DNA of 32,122 nucleotides, from positions 1 through 32,122 of the forward strand of contig QHMQ01000106.1 in the NCBI GenBank assembly GCA_003217835.1. The letters are read 5' to 3'. Positions 24,162 through 31,338 of this stretch are shown piece by piece. The translations under genes and the position numbers were made by a program. Origin of the DNA: Verrucomicrobiota bacterium (GTDB lineage Bacteria > Verrucomicrobiota > Verrucomicrobiia > Chthoniobacterales > UBA10450). How positions within the stretch are numbered: position 1 is the stretch's first letter; each line of letters opens with the position of its first letter. The notes below the pieces were generated by a model. The model was not told the origin of the DNA and did no database searches. It was given only the letters and a program-made list of their open reading frames with translations.

Positions 24162-24398
24162 CTACTTTCGCTGGAAAATCGCAGCGAGGGATCCAAGCAT
24201 GAGCACCAGAGCGCAAGCGACGGCTGCGGCGCTTCCGCACTTTAACCAATATGGTCGGTAACTGAGCGTGAGCCGTCCATGTAAACCGGCTGGGAGTTCG
24301 ACGACTGGAAATAATCCACGGTAAGAAGTGACGGCGAGTTTTTGATTCCCCAGTCGCGCCTCGTACCCGCGAAAGTACGGACGCGAGAAAGTCACCAA
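24162..24398 (-). CDS. C-terminal fragment of the YfhO-like membrane protein
   Basis: This short frame (VTFSRPYFRGYEARLGNQK, PVVELPAGLHGRLTLSYRP, then a membrane helix VACALVLMLGSLAAIF) is the typical YfhO-like C-terminus: a beta-rich YxPGW-type segment followed by a last helix. It belongs to the upstream 651-residue frame and is separated from it by a one-base frame break at 24403-24406. Coding sense runs upstream of 24398 as PAL. Confidence 0.7.
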   Translation of the reverse strand: MVTFSRPYFRGYEARLGNQKLAVTSYRGLFPVVELPAGLHGRLTLSYRPYWLKCGSAAAVACALVLMLGSLAAIFQRK

Positions 24399-26347
24399 CG
24401 CTGGCCGACATCTGCTTCCACGCGATTTCGCGAATCGTTAACTCGTGAAATTGTCGCAGAAACAAATTGCTCGTTAGGTCGCGAATCAATTGAAGTGACC
24501 GAGCGCACATGTGCAAACGGCGCACCGCGTCGATGAAAGACACGTCCTTCGTCTGTCGAAACAACCAACTGCCATTCGGACGCGGGTTGAGGAGCAATAT
24601 TAATCTCGCGCGCGACAACGATCCCGTCCACGCCGAGGAGTGCCAATTCACCGACCTCGCCAGCCTGGTAATTGAGTAAGTAATCTCCCATTGCCGAGTT
24701 AACCTCGCCGTGAATCGTGGTCGCGAATTCGCGAGCTACACCAGCTGGCCGGATTGGGCTGTAGCCGTTGATAAAACGCAATCCAGCCCACATCGATGTG
24801 CTCCCAGGCCGCGCGATTTGTCCGACCGGTTGGGTTTTTTTTTCCACACGATACGTGAACTCCGCCCAGGGATAGATACTGAGATAAAGGCGGCGCGGAT
24901 CGAGCGGTGAAGGTTTGAGCAACTCTTGCGAGAGATTGTATTTGGGAACCCCGCAGTTTGGCGGGATGCAGAGATACGTCGCAAGGAGCGCGAAAAATGT
25001 GATCGCCGGAGGTGTCCATCCGTGAAATCCGGAATCGCGCAAAAAATATTCCAAAAAACACCAAAGCGCAGCGAGCCCGAGAAAGATCCCTGTTAGCGGA
25101 AAAGCGTATAAGCCGCTCGTTCGTAAGATCGACATCGTAAGGGCTGTCAAAACAATCAGTGCGAACGCCGTTGTAGCTGGGGTCGCTGACCCTGGCGAAC
25201 GAAGACCCGATCCCACGCCGCGCAACATTTGCAGCGCTTCGGCGGCGCAAATTGCGAGAACCAAGTGAAAAAAAGGAAGCCAGCGAAAGCTCCAACGAAA
25301 AACGCCTGTAGTCGGCAGCATGGCGAGTAAGAGCACGACCGCGAGCAGGATCAGCTCCCATTTCATTTCCCTGACCAGTTCGCGACCGCGACCAATCAAT
25401 CCTGCAACGAGGGCGGAAATTGGAACCAAGCCGCAAGCCAACTCAGTCGCCGGATGCGGCATCGGACGCGTGAAGAAATCCGTCCATTTTACTGTCCAAC
25501 AGGGAAGAATAAATCCGGGCAGTGCGGCAGGCGGAACGCGCCATTGCCAATGTGCAGACGCCGCCTGTAATTCACGCGCTGAACCCTGAACGTAATCAAA
25601 AAGCGCGAGCCATGCCGGCGCGGAAAGTCCTAGTCCGAGCAGTGTACCGAAACACAATGGTAAGATCGACCAGGGGTTTCGGGTTTGAGCTAACGATTTG
25701 AGCGATAACCAAACGAGCAAGAGCACCAGCATCACGACCGTGTAGGGAAAGCCGCCGGTAACAACCAGGTAAACAAACAGCGCCGACCACAAAAATCTCC
25801 ATTTGGTCCGTTTTGGGTCCAGCGCGCGTTCCGCACCCCACCATGCCCACGGCAACCAGGCGAACGCGCCGAGCGCCCCGAACCAATCTGTCGCGCCCCA
25901 ACAAATGATCCAGCCGTTCAAAGAGGCAACCAACACGACGAAGATTGAGAGTGGAATTGAAAATCGACGGTCCCGTGCGAGCAAAAATGCGCCGACTGCC
26001 AGGACAAAAAGATGAGTGATGGAAAGGGCGGCCGCTTGCTGTGAGAAGGTCAGCGGGAATTTCCAAATGAGGATGACGGCTGAGTTCACAAAAACCGAAA
26101 ATGTGCCGTACTGAAATTCGCCGGCGAGATTGCCACAGACCCAGGAGTAGGGACTCAAGAGCGGCCAATGGCCTTCACACCAGCTGCGCGCCACATCGGC
26201 AAATACGGGCAGGACGGACAATTCATAATCGTCATTCCAAAAAACGAGCGGATCGTGCCAAAGCAGGATGAGGCAAAATCCGACGACGATCAGGCCGGCA
26301 CCGATTGCGCCGAGGAAATTCAGCCACCGATTAACAGGGATCTTCAC
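24392..26347 (-). CDS. YfhO-like polytopic membrane protein (main part, frameshifted at its 3' end)
   Basis: A 651-residue frame with about 12 membrane helices, resembling the YfhO/GT-C-like family of envelope glycosylation proteins. It has an N-terminal helix followed by WNDDYELSVLPVFADVARSW and SPYSWVCGNLAGEFQYG (the acidic/aromatic first loop typical of GT-C folds), WGATDWFGALGAFAWLPWAW, and a C-terminal extracytoplasmic domain. The coding sense ends in NRVEADVG and leaves frame at GGCC (24403-24406). One added base joins it to the C-terminal fragment, giving about 728 residues. Start is GTG at 26347. The neighbouring sulfotransferase-like gene also fits envelope polysaccharide work. Substrate unknown. 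Confidence 0.75.
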   Translation of the reverse strand: MKIPVNRWLNFLGAIGAGLIVVGFCLILLWHDPLVFWNDDYELSVLPVFADVARSWCEGHWPLLSPYSWVCGNLAGEFQYGTFSVFVNSAVILIWKFPLTFSQQAAALSITHLFVLAVGAFLLARDRRFSIPLSIFVVLVASLNGWIICWGATDWFGALGAFAWLPWAWWGAERALDPKRTKWRFLWSALFVYLVVTGGFPYTVVMLVLLLVWLSLKSLAQTRNPWSILPLCFGTLLGLGLSAPAWLALFDYVQGSARELQAASAHWQWRVPPAALPGFILPCWTVKWTDFFTRPMPHPATELACGLVPISALVAGLIGRGRELVREMKWELILLAVVLLLAMLPTTGVFRWSFRWLPFFHLVLAICAAEALQMLRGVGSGLRSPGSATPATTAFALIVLTALTMSILRTSGLYAFPLTGIFLGLAALWCFLEYFLRDSGFHGWTPPAITFFALLATYLCIPPNCGVPKYNLSQELLKPSPLDPRRLYLSIYPWAEFTYRVEKKTQPVGQIARPGSTSMWAGLRFINGYSPIRPAGVAREFATTIHGEVNSAMGDYLLNYQAGEVGELALLGVDGIVVAREINIAPQPASEWQLVVSTDEGRVFHRRGAPFAHVRSVTSIDSRPNEQFVSATISRVNDSRNRVEADVGQRW

Positions 26348-26371
26348 AGACGCAGAAAAAGAAATCTGCTG

Positions 26372-26400
26372 ATCTGTGTTTCACCTGTGTTCATCCGTAG
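26372..26400. repeat. Eleven-base periodic tract between the MBL and YfhO-like genes
   Basis: CTGTGTTTCAC and CTGTGTTCATC follow directly (26374-26395), within ATCTGTGTTTCACCTGTG and TTCATCCGTAG. It fills much of the 66-base gap. Tracts of this CTGTGTTCATC type occur in intergenic DNA of many bacteria, to my recollection. Confidence 0.6.
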
Positions 26401-26413
26401 CTAGAAAATTCTC

Positions 26414-27436
26414 TTACAGAACGACCGGTTTGCCCTCGGTCATAATGAGGATCTTCTCCTCGATGCCGTGCGCGCGGGCGCTTGCGAGCAACCGTTCCGG
26501 CGGCTCGTGCATTGGCTCAAAGCTGAGGCGAAACGTTCCATAGTGCATTGGCACCAGAGTTTTGGCGCGAAGCTCTAGAAACGCTTTCACCGCCTCCTCA
26601 GGATTCATGTGAACTTCGCGGCCGGTGGGCGCCTCATAAGCGCCGATTGGAAGCAAGGCGATGTCAACTTTGTAGCGCTCGCCGATTTCCTTGAACCCGG
26701 GAAAATAAGCGCTGTCGCCGCAATGAAAAATGGTGCGGCCATCCATTGCAATGACAAATCCGCCAAAGTCGCGATGCAGGTCTGCGAGAAATCGTGCACC
26801 CCAGTGATGACAGGGCGTGAGCGAAATCTTGAGCGGCCCGAGTTGCACCGTCTGCCAGTAATCAAGCTCATGCACAATGTGAAAACCGAGATCGTGGACC
26901 AAATTTCCCACTCCCATCGGAACGGCAATGGGCTGATCAGCTGCTACGCGTCGCAACGTTCGTCGATCGAGATGATCGAAGTGGGCGTGGGTCACGAGAA
27001 CAAAATCGATCGAGGGCAGATGATGAATTTCAAAGCCGGGCTGCTTCAATCTCTTGATTACCTTGAGCCATTTTGACCAGATCGGATCAATCAAGACATT
27101 AACCTCGTGCGTTTGAATCAAAAATGAGGCATGCCCGATCCAAGTAATGCACACCTGGCCTTCCCGGATTTTCGGAAACTGCGGGGGCGCGTAATCGCCA
27201 GAACGTTTGGTGAAAAGCGAGGGAATGAGGACGCTGGTCAGAAAATTGCGCTTGTGCCAGTCCGGTGACGGACGCAATCGCACCCGCGTGGACCGCTTGG
27301 TAACAGCGCCATCCCCGGATGCCTGGCGAACGATATTCCTCCGACTTTTCTTTGGAAAACTAATCGGCACGATCGAGAAAGCATATAAGCTTGCCCCAGT
27401 GAAGCAAAAGCTTTTGCACCGATGAGCGATGATCAC
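26414..27436 (-). CDS. MBL-fold metal-dependent hydrolase (UlaG/NAPE-PLD-like)
   Basis: Metallo-beta-lactamase-fold hydrolase with ITWIGHASFLIQTHEVNVLI, the metal motif VTHAHFDHLDRRTL, LTPCHHWGAR, IFHCGDSAYFPGFKEIGER and VPMHYGTFRLSFEP. This set fits the group containing NAPE-PLD-like phosphodiesterases and UlaG-like lactonases, so the substrate is open. The core starts near residue 90. The start is uncertain. GTG at 27436 gives 340 residues but an unconvincing hydrophobic N-terminus, and internal GTG codons could give a shorter protein beginning near KRSTRVRLRPSPDWHKRNFL. It diverges from the DUF1460 gene across about 50 bases. Confidence 0.88.
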   Translation of the reverse strand: MIIAHRCKSFCFTGASLYAFSIVPISFPKKSRRNIVRQASGDGAVTKRSTRVRLRPSPDWHKRNFLTSVLIPSLFTKRSGDYAPPQFPKIREGQVCITWIGHASFLIQTHEVNVLIDPIWSKWLKVIKRLKQPGFEIHHLPSIDFVLVTHAHFDHLDRRTLRRVAADQPIAVPMGVGNLVHDLGFHIVHELDYWQTVQLGPLKISLTPCHHWGARFLADLHRDFGGFVIAMDGRTIFHCGDSAYFPGFKEIGERYKVDIALLPIGAYEAPTGREVHMNPEEAVKAFLELRAKTLVPMHYGTFRLSFEPMHEPPERLLASARAHGIEEKILIMTEGKPVVL

Positions 27437-27486
27437 TGACGATCAAAGTTGATTGAATGGGAATTCCGCGTTGAGTTGTCCGCGTT

Positions 27487-28374
27487 ATGCGCTGTTGGAG
27501 AATCTTAATTCCGCTTGTTTTGATTTGTTCGGTGGCGGCAGCGATGGAATCACGCTTGCCATTCAGCACAGTTTTTAAAGGGCAGGACCAATTCAATCGG
27601 CTGGTTGCGAAGGCTAAATCCGGGAATTGGCAAGCGCTTCCGATCGGTGAACGAACTGCCGCTGTTGGTCAGGCATTGGTCGGCACACGTTACAAACATT
27701 TCACACTCGAAATCGATAACCGAATTGAATCGCCGTCTGTGAATTTTCAGGGCGTGGATTGTTGGACGTTTTTCGAAATCGCGCTCGGTTTCGCCCGGAT
27801 GCTAAATGAGCCGGAATCGAATTGGACTCCGGGGCGCTTGTTGCATTACATCGAACTGGACCGCTATCGGGGCGGTGAATGCACCGGCGAATATCTCTCG
27901 CGTTTGCATTATTTGGAAGACTGGCTTTACGACAATGACCGTCGTGGCCTTGTTGAGGACCTGACGCGCAGTCTGGGCGGCAGCGGCGTTCCACATTCCG
28001 CCCGCGAGATGAGTGTGGGTTGGCGGCACTACCGTTATCTCGCAGCGAACCGATCGCTGCTCGGACCGCTCGGTCGGATGGAAGCGAATGTGTCATCGCG
28101 TCCGCTCTATCAAATTCCAAAGAACCGTGTCGCTGGGATCGAATCGAAATTACGCAGCGGCGATGTCATCGGAATTATTTCACGCGACCGAAATGGTCTC
28201 TATTCAACCGCGCACGTCGGTCTCGCGCTCCGCACCAGTGACGGTGTTCTGCATTTCATGCACGCCTCGTCACCAGGAAATTCCGGCCGCGTCATCGTAG
28301 ACACAGAGCTTTCGAAATATCTATATCGCTACCGGAGCGACAGCGGAATCCTGGTCGCGCGTCCGTTGCGTTAG
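27487..28374 (+). CDS. Exported DUF1460 (N-acetylmuramoyl-L-alanine amidase-like) protein
   Basis: Secreted or periplasmic cysteine hydrolase of the NlpC/P60-like superfamily, related to DUF1460 amidase-like proteins. It has a signal peptide (ILIPLVLICSVAAAMES), GERTAAVGQALVGTRYKHFTL, the cysteine motif NFQGVDCWTFFEIAL (C92), LHYIELDRYRGGECTGEYLSR, LRSGDVIGIIS and the histidine in YSTAHVGLALR (H243). Length of 295 residues is typical. ATG at 27487. Its TAG stop overlaps the stop codon of the convergent HPr gene by four bases. Probable role in peptidoglycan turnover, inferred from family. Confidence 0.88.
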   Translation: MRCWRILIPLVLICSVAAAMESRLPFSTVFKGQDQFNRLVAKAKSGNWQALPIGERTAAVGQALVGTRYKHFTLEIDNRIESPSVNFQGVDCWTFFEIALGFARMLNEPESNWTPGRLLHYIELDRYRGGECTGEYLSRLHYLEDWLYDNDRRGLVEDLTRSLGGSGVPHSAREMSVGWRHYRYLAANRSLLGPLGRMEANVSSRPLYQIPKNRVAGIESKLRSGDVIGIISRDRNGLYSTAHVGLALRTSDGVLHFMHASSPGNSGRVIVDTELSKYLYRYRSDSGILVARPLR

Positions 28375-28673
28375 GGTTTTTCCCGCTCGTGGAATTCCGC
28401 GAGCAACTTCTCTAGTCGCTCGAGGGCCTCTTCCGCATCGACGCCATGTGCTTCGAGTGTAGCCGTGGCGCCGCAATCGAGGTTCGCGCGGAGAATGTCG
28501 ATGAGACTGGCAGCGGAATATCGTTTTCCACCTTTCACGACCCAAATTTCCGATCGGAAACTGTTGGCGCGTTTGACGAACTCGGCCGCCGGTCGCGCAT
28601 GCAGGCCAAGTTCATTAGTGATGTGCACCTCGCGTTGCGCGGAGACGGATGCTCGCTTTTCGCCAAATCTCAT
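28371..28673 (-). CDS. HPr-family phosphocarrier protein
   Basis: Phosphocarrier of the PEP-dependent phosphotransferase network. The 100-residue protein has NELGLHARPAAEFVKRANSF (H25 is the phosphorylated histidine) and a Ser at position 56 in SAASLIDIL aligned with the HPr kinase Ser46 site. The C-terminus is GVDAEEALERLEKLLAEF. The start ATG at 28673 overlaps the permease stop by four bases, so it is translated with the transporter. The same frame is open upstream through the permease gene, but that part has no HPr sense. An HPr attached to a nitrate/sulfonate-type ABC transporter is unusual and suggests regulatory coupling. Confidence 0.93.
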   Translation of the reverse strand: MRFGEKRASVSAQREVHITNELGLHARPAAEFVKRANSFRSEIWVVKGGKRYSAASLIDILRANLDCGATATLEAHGVDAEEALERLEKLLAEFHEREKP

Positions 28674-29437
28674 GCCTGACTCGTGCCCCAGCGGCGATGG
28701 AGAAATTTTTCTATCGGAGAAAAGAAGATTTTGTCCGCAAGCAAACCGATAACAACGATCACAAGCATGATGGCAATGACTTGGTCCATCGCGCTCAATT
28801 CCCGTCCGTAATGCAGAAGCTGGCCAAGGCCGAAACCGGTAAGGATCGTCACAAAGATTTCCGCGGCCATCAGCGAGCGCCAGGCGAAGGCCCAACCTTG
28901 TTTCATGCCGCTGACGATGAATGGCAGCGACGCCGGCAGGATGACTTTCAACCAGATGTGCAGGCGCTTCGAACCCATCGTAAGCGCCGCGCGGCGATAG
29001 ATTGGCGGAACATTTCGCACACCAGTTTCGGTGGCGATAATGACCGACCAGAGAGTTCCCATCACCACCACGAACAACATCGCCGCCTCGGTTTGCCCGA
29101 ACCAAAGCAACGCGAGCGGAACCCAACAAACGCTCGGCAAGGTTTGTAATCCCAGCGCCGTCGTTCCGAGCGTATCACGCAATAAATTCCAGCGAGCGAT
29201 CAGAAGTCCGAGCGGCAAACCGACAACGATTCCGATGAAATATCCGATTAAAAGGCGACGCATCGTGATCACTGTTGCGTGGCCGAGTGTCCCATCCTCA
29301 ATCGCGCCCTTGAGATAGTTTGCTACCTGGAGCGGGGACGGCAGCAATACCGACGACCAGATCTTTGCGCGAAAAAACGCTTGCCACAGGAAGAGAAGCA
29401 CAACGAAAAAAAGGACAGCGGAAAGAAATCTTTTCAT
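28670..29437 (-). CDS. ABC transporter permease, SsuC/TauC/NrtB family
   Basis: Inner-membrane permease of a nitrate/sulfonate/taurine-type importer. It has six hydrophobic segments in 255 residues. The EAA-like cytoplasmic loop is seen in VPPIYRRAALTMGSKRLHIW, leading into LPASLPFIVSGMKQGWAFAW. The N-terminus (MKRFLSAVLFFVVLLFLWQA) is the first helix. It overlaps the ATPase gene upstream and the HPr gene downstream, four bases each. Substrate class (nitrate, sulfonate, taurine, thiamine precursor or other) cannot be read from sequence. Confidence 0.93.
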   Translation of the reverse strand: MKRFLSAVLFFVVLLFLWQAFFRAKIWSSVLLPSPLQVANYLKGAIEDGTLGHATVITMRRLLIGYFIGIVVGLPLGLLIARWNLLRDTLGTTALGLQTLPSVCWVPLALLWFGQTEAAMLFVVVMGTLWSVIIATETGVRNVPPIYRRAALTMGSKRLHIWLKVILPASLPFIVSGMKQGWAFAWRSLMAAEIFVTILTGFGLGQLLHYGRELSAMDQVIAIMLVIVVIGLLADKIFFSPIEKFLHRRWGTSQA

Positions 29438-30267
29438 CTGCCGTCCTCGCGTCGCTCCTCGCTAAACTTTCTTAGCGAACGGATGATTTTCGTCGCGTAA
29501 CCGGCGAGATCGACACTATTGATATCGCGCGGTCGCGGCAGATCTACCGCAAATTCCTCTTGGATGCGCCCGGGATGTGGGGAAAAAAGCAGCACGCGCT
29601 CGCCCAGGCAGGCAGCCTCGCGAACATTGTGGGTAACAAAGACGATCGTCTTTTTGCGCTCTTCCCAAATTCTCTGAAGGTCGCCGTAGAGTTGTTCCCG
29701 CGTCAACGCATCCAGCGCCGCGAATGGTTCATCCATGAGCAATACACGCGGATTTGGCGCGAGAGCCCGCGCGAGGGCGACACGTTGCTTCATGCCGCCG
29801 GATAATTCATGAATATTCGCTCGCTCGAAACGCGTGAGCCCGACCAGTTCGAGATAATATTTGGCGACATCCCGGCGATCTTTGTTCGTCAGATTGGGCT
29901 TCAGCTTCAAACCGAAAAGCACGTTGCCGAAAACATCCAGCCACGGAAAAAGCGCTGGTTCTTGGAACATCACCAGGCGATCTCGTCCCGGGCTGGTTAT
30001 CGGCTTTCCATCGGCGAGCACATTTCCGCTGTCCGGCTTTTCCAATCCAGCAATGATGTTCAGCAATGTCGTTTTCCCGCAGCCGCTCGCGCCGACGAGG
30101 CAGACAAACTCACCTTCGTCTACTTGCAAACTCACATGGTCGAGCGCCAGGACAGTGCCTGACGCGCTTTGAAAGCTTTTCGACACGTTGTCGATTGCGA
30201 GCTTCGAGGGCGCGATTACCTTGAGCTCCTGGCTCGCTGAGGAACTGCGGGCGGCTAGACGACGCAT
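29434..30267 (-). CDS. ABC transporter ATP-binding protein, SsuB/TauB/NrtD family
   Basis: Energises the transporter. The 277-residue protein has Walker A LVGASGCGKTTLLNIIAGLE, Q-loop VMFQEPALFPWLDVFGNVL, signature LSGGMKQRVALARAL, Walker B RVLLMDEPFAALDALTREQL and the switch histidine VFVTHNVREAACLGERVLLF. About 20 serine/alanine-rich residues precede the domain. The first base of its ATG is the last base of the binding-protein stop codon (TAATG), and its stop overlaps the permease start. Confidence 0.95.
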   Translation of the reverse strand: MRRLAARSSSASQELKVIAPSKLAIDNVSKSFQSASGTVLALDHVSLQVDEGEFVCLVGASGCGKTTLLNIIAGLEKPDSGNVLADGKPITSPGRDRLVMFQEPALFPWLDVFGNVLFGLKLKPNLTNKDRRDVAKYYLELVGLTRFERANIHELSGGMKQRVALARALAPNPRVLLMDEPFAALDALTREQLYGDLQRIWEERKKTIVFVTHNVREAACLGERVLLFSPHPGRIQEEFAVDLPRPRDINSVDLAGYATKIIRSLRKFSEERREDGR

Positions 30268-31235
30268 TAGGGATTTTCAATCAGCTTGGAGGTGTCGGTC
30301 GAGCCTTTTAAAAAACCGGCGTCTTTTCCGTCCTGCACGGCCTTCGCAACCAGTTCGGGGGACACATCCGTCGTGAACTTGATGCGCTTCCAAGCCTGCG
30401 CGACCGCCTCTGGTGCAAAGTCAGCCTTTGTCTCCTCTTTCAATTCAGTGATCAATAGCTTCTGCGCTTCATCCGGGTGAGCTTGGATCCAATCGGTCAG
30501 CTCTTTGTTCGCCGCGACAATTTTCTTGGCCAAATCGCGATGAGCGTTGAAAAACTTTACGCTGCATGCAAGCCACGTTGTGATGATATCTTTGTCCTCG
30601 AGAAATACCTTCGCCTTCGCTTCGCGCTCGAGACGCGTGACCCATGGCTCAACCGTCCAGACGGCGTCCACGCCGCCGCTTTGAAACAGACCGAGTTGAT
30701 CCGGATTGGCAGTTGGGATCACCATCACATCGCCACCCATTTGCGTGACCTTGAACCCTTGCGCCTTCAACCACGCTCGACAGGAAATATCCTGCGTGTT
30801 GCCGAGTTGCGGTGTGGCAATTTTTTTTCCGCGAAAATCCGCCGCTGTCTTGATCGGGCCATCCGGTTTGACGACGAGTGCTGCGCCAGCGTTCGCTGCG
30901 CCCGCGAGGATTCGGATTTCTTCGCCGTTGGATTTAAAGTGGGCATTGAGCGCGGGCCCTTGTCCGACGTAAGTCAGGTCGAGCGAACCGGCGAAGATCG
31001 CCTCCATCGCAGAAGGTCCCGCATTGTAAGTGAACCATTGGATCTCGACATTTGGGCCGAGCCGCTTTTCAAACCAGCCTTTGCCCTGGCGTGTGAGGGC
31101 GTGCGTAATTACACCCTGGGCATGAGTAATGTTCGGGAAATGCCCGAAACGAATCACCGTTTTTTCTTCTGCGCCGGCGGCTTGCAGGAAAAGGGCAAGC
31201 GTTCCGATAACCGCTATTAATGTTTTTGTCTTCAT
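30267..31235 (-). CDS. ABC transporter substrate-binding protein, SsuA/TauA/NrtA-like
   Basis: Periplasmic binding protein of the importer. Signal peptide MKTKTLIAVIGTLALFLQA with likely cleavage after AGA (residue 22), then IRFGHFPNITHAQGVITHAL, the two-lobe pattern with MEAIFAGSLDLTYVGQGPAL, DFRGKKIATPQLGNTQDISC and GVDAVWTVEPWVTRLEREA. Length 322. The mature start (HFPNITHA) resembles aliphatic sulfonate and other NMT1/THI5-like binding proteins, but the ligand is not predictable. ATG at 31235. No Shine-Dalgarno sequence is obvious. The 103-base gap to the porin gene shows no clear terminator. Confidence 0.93.
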   Translation of the reverse strand: MKTKTLIAVIGTLALFLQAAGAEEKTVIRFGHFPNITHAQGVITHALTRQGKGWFEKRLGPNVEIQWFTYNAGPSAMEAIFAGSLDLTYVGQGPALNAHFKSNGEEIRILAGAANAGAALVVKPDGPIKTAADFRGKKIATPQLGNTQDISCRAWLKAQGFKVTQMGGDVMVIPTANPDQLGLFQSGGVDAVWTVEPWVTRLEREAKAKVFLEDKDIITTWLACSVKFFNAHRDLAKKIVAANKELTDWIQAHPDEAQKLLITELKEETKADFAPEAVAQAWKRIKFTTDVSPELVAKAVQDGKDAGFLKGSTDTSKLIENP

Positions 31236-31338
31236 AGTTTTGTTTTCAATAGAAGAATGTCGTCATGAGATAAGCGAAGTGAGCATCGTCGCCCCGACCA
31301 GCCTCGCTGAGATACGAGCGCGCTTTAATTCGTTCGAA

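Noticed and set aside
28674..29129. Upstream extension of the HPr frame over the permease gene
   Set aside because: Out-of-frame reading of the permease gene. HPr similarity begins at the ATG at 28673.
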